The notes below the pieces were generated by a model, which worked only from the letters and a program-made list of their open reading frames with translations, did no database searches and was not told the origin of the DNA. Below are positions 59,432-64,000 of a stretch of DNA of 64,000 nucleotides, piece after piece. The translations under genes and the position numbers were made by a program. Source of the DNA: Sediminicola sp037203765. Its GTDB lineage: Bacteria; Bacteroidota; Bacteroidia; Flavobacteriales; Flavobacteriaceae. The stretch covers positions 62,001 through 126,000 of the forward strand of contig NZ_JBBCAS010000004.1 of the NCBI RefSeq assembly GCF_037203765.1. Direction: 5' to 3'. How positions within the stretch are numbered: the stretch's first letter is position 1; each line of letters opens with the position of its first letter.

Positions 59432-62400
59432 CTACTTCATGATGATCTTTCTAAGGGATGTCCCATAAGGCGTTTCTAAAACAATGGCGTAAACACCTGC
59501 TGGTTTGCCAGAGATATCCATGGAAATATTATACGAAGATTCTCCTCTTGCTTTTTCTGAGGCTATCAATGCATTATTGGCAAAACTGAATACCTTAATG
59601 CTCACATTTCCCCGTTCGGATAGCTTAATTTGAGTATTGAATTGTCCATTTGTTGGGTTCGGGAATATGACAAAATCCTCAACAATCTTCTTTTTGAATT
59701 CTATCTCCTCCTCATTCACAGTTCCATCTTTCGCCAAGACCAAAACCTTTTTGGTCTGTTGGGCACTGCATGGTCCGCGATGGGTAATAATTCCTATTTC
59801 GTATTCGCCTGGGCTATTAAAAACAAGTTCAGCTTCATCATTATCCTTTTTAACCACTGTTGCTTCTTCTGGAATTATCCACTCTAATCTTTCCGGCAAT
59901 GGATAACTGATATCTACCAAAATTAAAGGTTCCCCAACGAATACTTGACTGGACACCGCAAATTCAGCACTGATCTCCTCTGTACTTACATCTATAAAAA
60001 TAGCACCTTGGGCAGTACAGCCATGTTGACCTTCCACTACCAATGTATAGTTCCCTGTTTTGGTCAATATTACTTTGGACTCTGTACTGGTATATCCTTG
60101 ATCCGAAGACCACGAATAGGTTGCCGTTGGGTCGGCCACTGTGGCATCCAATTCCAGCTGCTGTCCGTCACACAAAACCCTATCCTCACCAAGGTCAACC
60201 CATAGAGGAAGAGGATCTTCCAAGATATAAGTCCGGGTTATTGGTCCATCGCCAAAACCGCTGATTGTTACTGTGTATGTCCCTGCTGGAAGTCCGTTAA
60301 TATCGCTAGTAGTATCTCCTGTACTCCACGAATAGGAAAACACTCCGTTTCCTTTATTTACAACAACCGATATACTTCCATCCGTAGTCCCCGCACAGGT
60401 AGGTGACACCATTGTTCCCTCTACAATATCAGGCTGTGAGACTACATAACTTTCACTGATTGTACAGCCATTTCCATCGGTAATCGAAACTTCGTATGTA
60501 TCCGCCGAAAGGTTGTCTATTCGATTTGTTTCCCCAACGAATGCATTATCTGAAAGTCTGTTCCATCTGATGCCATATGATCCTGAGCCTCCTGAAATTT
60601 CCAAGGCAATACTCCCATCGTTTGCCTGATATTCCGACACATCCTTTAGATTGGCACTTGCAATTCGTAATGGATCGGAAGGCGCCTCAATGGTAATACT
60701 CCTTTCTGTAAAACATCCATTTGCATCTACCACCTCAATAACATAATCACCGGCGAGCAGTCCGCTCAAATCTTCTGTGGTTTCTCCGTTGTCCCAATAA
60801 TATTGATAGGGTTCGGTTCCTCCAACAACTGAAATTGCTATATTTCCCGTCGCTTCACCATAACAAAGCACATCAACCTTCCCATCTATATAAATTTCCA
60901 ATACATCCGGTGCAACTACAGTTAGTGGGGCACTATCAACGGATATCGAATTGGCATCTGTAACACGTACAAAATATTCTCCTGTAGATAAATCACCTAT
61001 AATTCCTGAATCTTCAGATAACAGGGTGTTCGAACCATTTTGAACAGCAAACCATTGGTAGGTATAAGGCGCCACACCTCCGTCTACAGTGGCGGTCAAT
61101 TCCGCAAAATCGTCATTATAACAATCAAGGAATACAGTTTGAGTCAAACTGGCTATCAATTCACCAGGCTCGGCAATCCTAAAATCACGAGTAAAATAAC
61201 AGCCATCGCCATCAATAATATTATTGGCATCTCTTAATACAAGGGTATAAGTCCCACCTTCCAAATTACTGATATCCTCATCGGTTGAAGTAAAACCATC
61301 ATCGGAAGACCATTGATAACTGAAAGGAGCTGTCCCTCCGAACACAGTAATGGAAATTGCGCCATCGGCCGTGTTAGCGGCGGTAAGGTTTTTTTCCTGA
61401 TCAACAATAATTCCTAATTCTTGTGGTTGGGTTATAACACCACTTGTAAATACTTCGCAATTATTAGCGTCTCGTACCATTACTTCATAGTTGCCAGCCA
61501 CCAGTTTATTGAACTGATTATTGTTTTGAAAATTGATCCCATCTATTGCATATGAAAAAGGTGGAGTACCTCCGCTAACATTTACTTGTAGTACTCCATC
61601 ACCGCCACCAAAACAGGATACTTCAGTAGGCACTATATCGACTGATAGATTTTCGGGCTCTAAAACCGTAATTTGTCTACTTGTTACCGGCGGATTAGCT
61701 GTTTCATCAGCTATGGTTAGCGTATAAATTCCGGCAGGAACATCCACTAAATCCTTGCCTGCTGTACTGATTACGTTATTTGACGCCACCTCTCTCCATT
61801 CAAAAGTGATGTTCCCATTACCGGTTACAGTTGAAGTAATTCTGCCAGAAGATTCACCTTTACAACGTACATCCGTTACCTCAATATTGGTAATGGCAAG
61901 CGGCCCTGGCTCGCCTACATTAAATTCTCCCGAAAATGTACATCCATTATCATCCGTAACCAACACTTGGTAAGCTCCTGCGACAAGGCCTGTTAAATTT
62001 TGCGCTGCACTACCATTCACATTTGGGCCTGACCATTCATAAGAATAGGCTCCAGTGCCACCAATAACTTCCAAATCAATTGCCCCATCCGAACCGCCGG
62101 TGGTAGTAGCATTAGTTATGCTTGTTTTTGTAGTATCGATAGCAATGGCAACCGGCTCAACAACCTCAACATTATCTTCAAACAAACATCCATTCGCATC
62201 CCGTACGGTAACCAAATAAATTCTTGCCGATAAATCGGCAAAGGTGTTGCTGTCTTGAAATCCGAAGCGGTCATCAATGGCAAATTGATAGGGAGCTGTT
62301 CCACCCGAAGCGTTGATGGTAATTTGACCATCACTCCCATTAAAGCAAGATGTTCCTATTGGGGTTATACCACCTCCAAGGGCTTCCAAAGGCTCCGATA

Positions 62401-64000
62401 TTGAAACTGAAGCGGTCACTGCAGGATCGCCTGAGGCATCCGTTAGATCTAGATTATAGGTCCCTTCTGAGAGTCCGACTATATCTGCCTGGTTTGGTAC
62501 TGAAAAGCTTGGGTCACCATCTTTTGTCCAAATAAAAGTAAAAGGAGGCGTTCCAGAAACCTCAACAGTTATACTTCCTGTTACATCCCCTTTGCAAAGT
62601 ACATCGGTTGCATTTAGGGAAGTAATACCCAAGGGTCCAGGTTCGGTAATGGGTATTGGACCAAGATTTACGGAACAGTTATTAGCATCCGTCACTACCA
62701 CTTGATATTCCCCAGCTGTGAGTCCGACTAAATTCTGTTGTTCCGAGGTAAAACCATTGGGTCCCGACCAAGCAAAACTATAGGGTCCTGTTCCTCCGGA
62801 TGATTCTATAAAAATTTCCCCATCATTGCCGCCGTTGGTGGTTACGCTCTTCCTTTGTTCCGTTATTTCCGAAACCATAAGTTGATCAGGTTCATCAATA
62901 AATATAGAGGCTGAAGGGGCTGACTCACAACCGTTTTCATTTCTTACCGTTACCCTATAAAAACCAGGAGGTAAATTCGTGATGGTATTGCCATTAAGAG
63001 GTATCCAGTCCGACTCTATTGGCGCCAACTCAAAAGTATATTCATAATTGGTCCCCCCTGAAAGAACTAAAACAATGGAACCATCATTACTACCATTACA
63101 ACTGACATCATTTGGAACTGGGCTATCCATGACCACAGGATCAGGTTCATTTATCAAATAGGTAGCGGTAGTGGTACTAAAGTTGTCCGGATCGTTAAAA
63201 TCTGCATCTGAGACCCTACCGGATGATACTCTCAACACGTAGTCCCCTGCCTCACTAAGATTATTCAGTGCTATGGTACCAGATGTTCCTAATTGAATAG
63301 CAGAAGCAGTTCCATTAATGATCCATTGGTACTTGTAATTTGTGGTATAATCAATAACTTCCGCACTTACATGACCGTCGGAACCCCCAAAACAACTAAT
63401 CTGATTGGTTTGTTCCGAAGCGAGATCAGGTACAGGATCTGAGGTCACTACTATGTTTTCAGAGGTGATTTCACATCCCTTGGAATCAGTAATAGTAATG
63501 CGATAGGTGCCTATTTCTAAATTAGAAAAATCTACTCTTTTGATTTGTGGATTGTTTACAACTGTCGCATTACCTACCTCATTGAAATCAGAGGTTCCTG
63601 AGATTTGCTTTTCAAGTTTGAAAGAATAGTTCGGAGTTCCACCATCATACTCAATTGTAACAAAGCCATCAGCACTTGTATTCGAGGAGGCTCTTCCTGA
63701 ATTTGGATTACTAAAAAATAAAGGGCTAATTGATTTAATAGCTATTGGATCTGTAGGCTCACTTATACAACCACTTTGACTTCTAGCTAGAAAAACATAA
63801 TTACCTCCATCCAAACCAGAAATAGTTGGAGAGCTCTGCCAACTATCAGGGACTCCCTGTATACTATATTCCAAGGAAGCATCCGTGTTTGGCGCATATC
63901 CACCACCAGTTCCGACAATAGTAACACTTCCTGTTTCCCCTGCGCAATTGGGTTGGTTTATATTTTCTGGTGGAATAGAAATATCAATTTGGGTTGGCCT
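59432..64000 (-). CDS. Giant SprB-repeat T9SS cargo protein, partial
   Basis: The last 1522 residues are in view; the N-terminus lies beyond the window. The protein is built of about 14 SprB-type repeats of roughly 75-85 residues (pattern xxCxGxxDGxIxxxxxGGTxPYxYxW ... LxAGxYxVxVxDANxC). A PKD/Ig-like region and a C-terminal T9SS type A sorting domain follow (FVIFPNPTNGQFNTQI ... GVYAIVLETPYGTSLRKIIMK). Such proteins are exported by the type IX system and either attached to the surface or released; SprB of Flavobacterium johnsoniae drives gliding. Repeats 4-6 and 7-9 are two copies of a three-repeat block. An adhesin or motility role is inferred. Confidence 0.93.
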   Translation of the reverse strand, partial: RPTQIDISIPPENINQPNCAGETGSVTIVGTGGGYAPNTDASLEYSIQGVPDSWQSSPTISGLDGGNYVFLARSQSGCISEPTDPIAIKSISPLFFSNPNSGRASSNTSADGFVTIEYDGGTPNYSFKLEKQISGTSDFNEVGNATVVNNPQIKRVDFSNLEIGTYRITITDSKGCEITSENIVVTSDPVPDLASEQTNQISCFGGSDGHVSAEVIDYTTNYKYQWIINGTASAIQLGTSGTIALNNLSEAGDYVLRVSSGRVSDADFNDPDNFSTTTATYLINEPDPVVMDSPVPNDVSCNGSNDGSIVLVLSGGTNYEYTFELAPIESDWIPLNGNTITNLPPGFYRVTVRNENGCESAPSASIFIDEPDQLMVSEITEQRKSVTTNGGNDGEIFIESSGGTGPYSFAWSGPNGFTSEQQNLVGLTAGEYQVVVTDANNCSVNLGPIPITEPGPLGITSLNATDVLCKGDVTGSITVEVSGTPPFTFIWTKDGDPSFSVPNQADIVGLSEGTYNLDLTDASGDPAVTASVSISEPLEALGGGITPIGTSCFNGSDGQITINASGGTAPYQFAIDDRFGFQDSNTFADLSARIYLVTVRDANGCLFEDNVEVVEPVAIAIDTTKTSITNATTTGGSDGAIDLEVIGGTGAYSYEWSGPNVNGSAAQNLTGLVAGAYQVLVTDDNGCTFSGEFNVGEPGPLAITNIEVTDVRCKGESSGRITSTVTGNGNITFEWREVASNNVISTAGKDLVDVPAGIYTLTIADETANPPVTSRQITVLEPENLSVDIVPTEVSCFGGGDGVLQVNVSGGTPPFSYAIDGINFQNNNQFNKLVAGNYEVMVRDANNCEVFTSGVITQPQELGIIVDQEKNLTAANTADGAISITVFGGTAPFSYQWSSDDGFTSTDEDISNLEGGTYTLVLRDANNIIDGDGCYFTRDFRIAEPGELIASLTQTVFLDCYNDDFAELTATVDGGVAPYTYQWFAVQNGSNTLLSEDSGIIGDLSTGEYFVRVTDANSISVDSAPLTVVAPDVLEIYIDGKVDVLCYGEATGNIAISVVGGTEPYQYYWDNGETTEDLSGLLAGDYVIEVVDANGCFTERSITIEAPSDPLRIASANLKDVSEYQANDGSIALEISGGSGSYGIRWNRLSDNAFVGETNRIDNLSADTYEVSITDGNGCTISESYVVSQPDIVEGTMVSPTCAGTTDGSISVVVNKGNGVFSYSWSTGDTTSDINGLPAGTYTVTISGFGDGPITRTYILEDPLPLWVDLGEDRVLCDGQQLELDATVADPTATYSWSSDQGYTSTESKVILTKTGNYTLVVEGQHGCTAQGAIFIDVSTEEISAEFAVSSQVFVGEPLILVDISYPLPERLEWIIPEEATVVKKDNDEAELVFNSPGEYEIGIITHRGPCSAQQTKKVLVLAKDGTVNEEEIEFKKKIVEDFVIFPNPTNGQFNTQIKLSERGNVSIKVFSFANNALIASEKARGESSYNISMDISGKPAGVYAIVLETPYGTSLRKIIMK

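Overview
The window looks like chromosomal DNA of a flavobacterium (Bacteroidota, Flavobacteriaceae, probably marine). The evidence is the gene content: a T9SS-sorted protein with SprB repeats, DUF6089, DUF5686, paired OmpH proteins beside BamA, GH3-family and 2TM proteins. Bacteroidota-type promoters (TTTG, about 19 bp, TAnnTTTG) and moderately AT-rich DNA agree. Most of it is housekeeping sequence; the accessory part is roughly 55-64 kb. Both ends cut a gene: cysH on the left and a SprB-repeat gene on the right.

Region 1 (1-7.9 kb, minus strand) is a sulfur/methionine island: metK, then a three-domain homoserine O-acetyltransferase/aspartokinase/homoserine dehydrogenase fusion, a MetZ-type sulfhydrylase, an Rrf2 regulator, a DUF2061 membrane protein and cysH. 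It carries two different S-adenosylmethionine riboswitch classes: a SAM-I aptamer before the fusion gene and a SAM-II (long-loop type) pseudoknot before metK. A duplicated 22-bp motif before DUF2061-cysH is a probable Rrf2 operator.

Region 2 (8-29 kb) holds a deoxynucleoside kinase, an App1-type phosphatase, a membrane and a soluble pyrophosphatase, a DUF5686 outer-membrane protein, pdhB divergent from etfBA across a 26-bp palindrome, a bifunctional-nuclease-family protein, a CNT nucleoside transporter, thyA, a TonB-C protein with a damaged start, an ergothioneine pair (egtB-egtD) with DUF427, a class V PLP enzyme, folA and murI. Region 3 (29-36 kb, minus) is the envelope cluster CBS-nadK-DUF6089-uppS-bamA-ompH-ompH. 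Region 4 (36-55 kb) carries pdxJ, tig-clpP-clpX, GH3, DUF2797, AsmA, a queuosine-precursor transporter, SppA, a FolK-deoxynucleoside kinase fusion, a SpoU methyltransferase and mutS.

Region 5 (55-64 kb) begins with tRNA-Gly(GCC) and tRNA-Leu(UAA). Tandem 175-178 bp repeats follow, then an AT-rich MBOAT/SGNH acyl-transfer pair, a CHRD lipoprotein gene broken twice at A7 tracts, and the C-terminal 1522 residues of a T9SS-exported SprB-repeat protein. Genes for thymidylate, folate and deoxynucleotide salvage (dNK, nupC, thyA, folA, folK-dNK, mutS) recur across the window but are not one operon. All calls come from reading the sequence; no database search was run.
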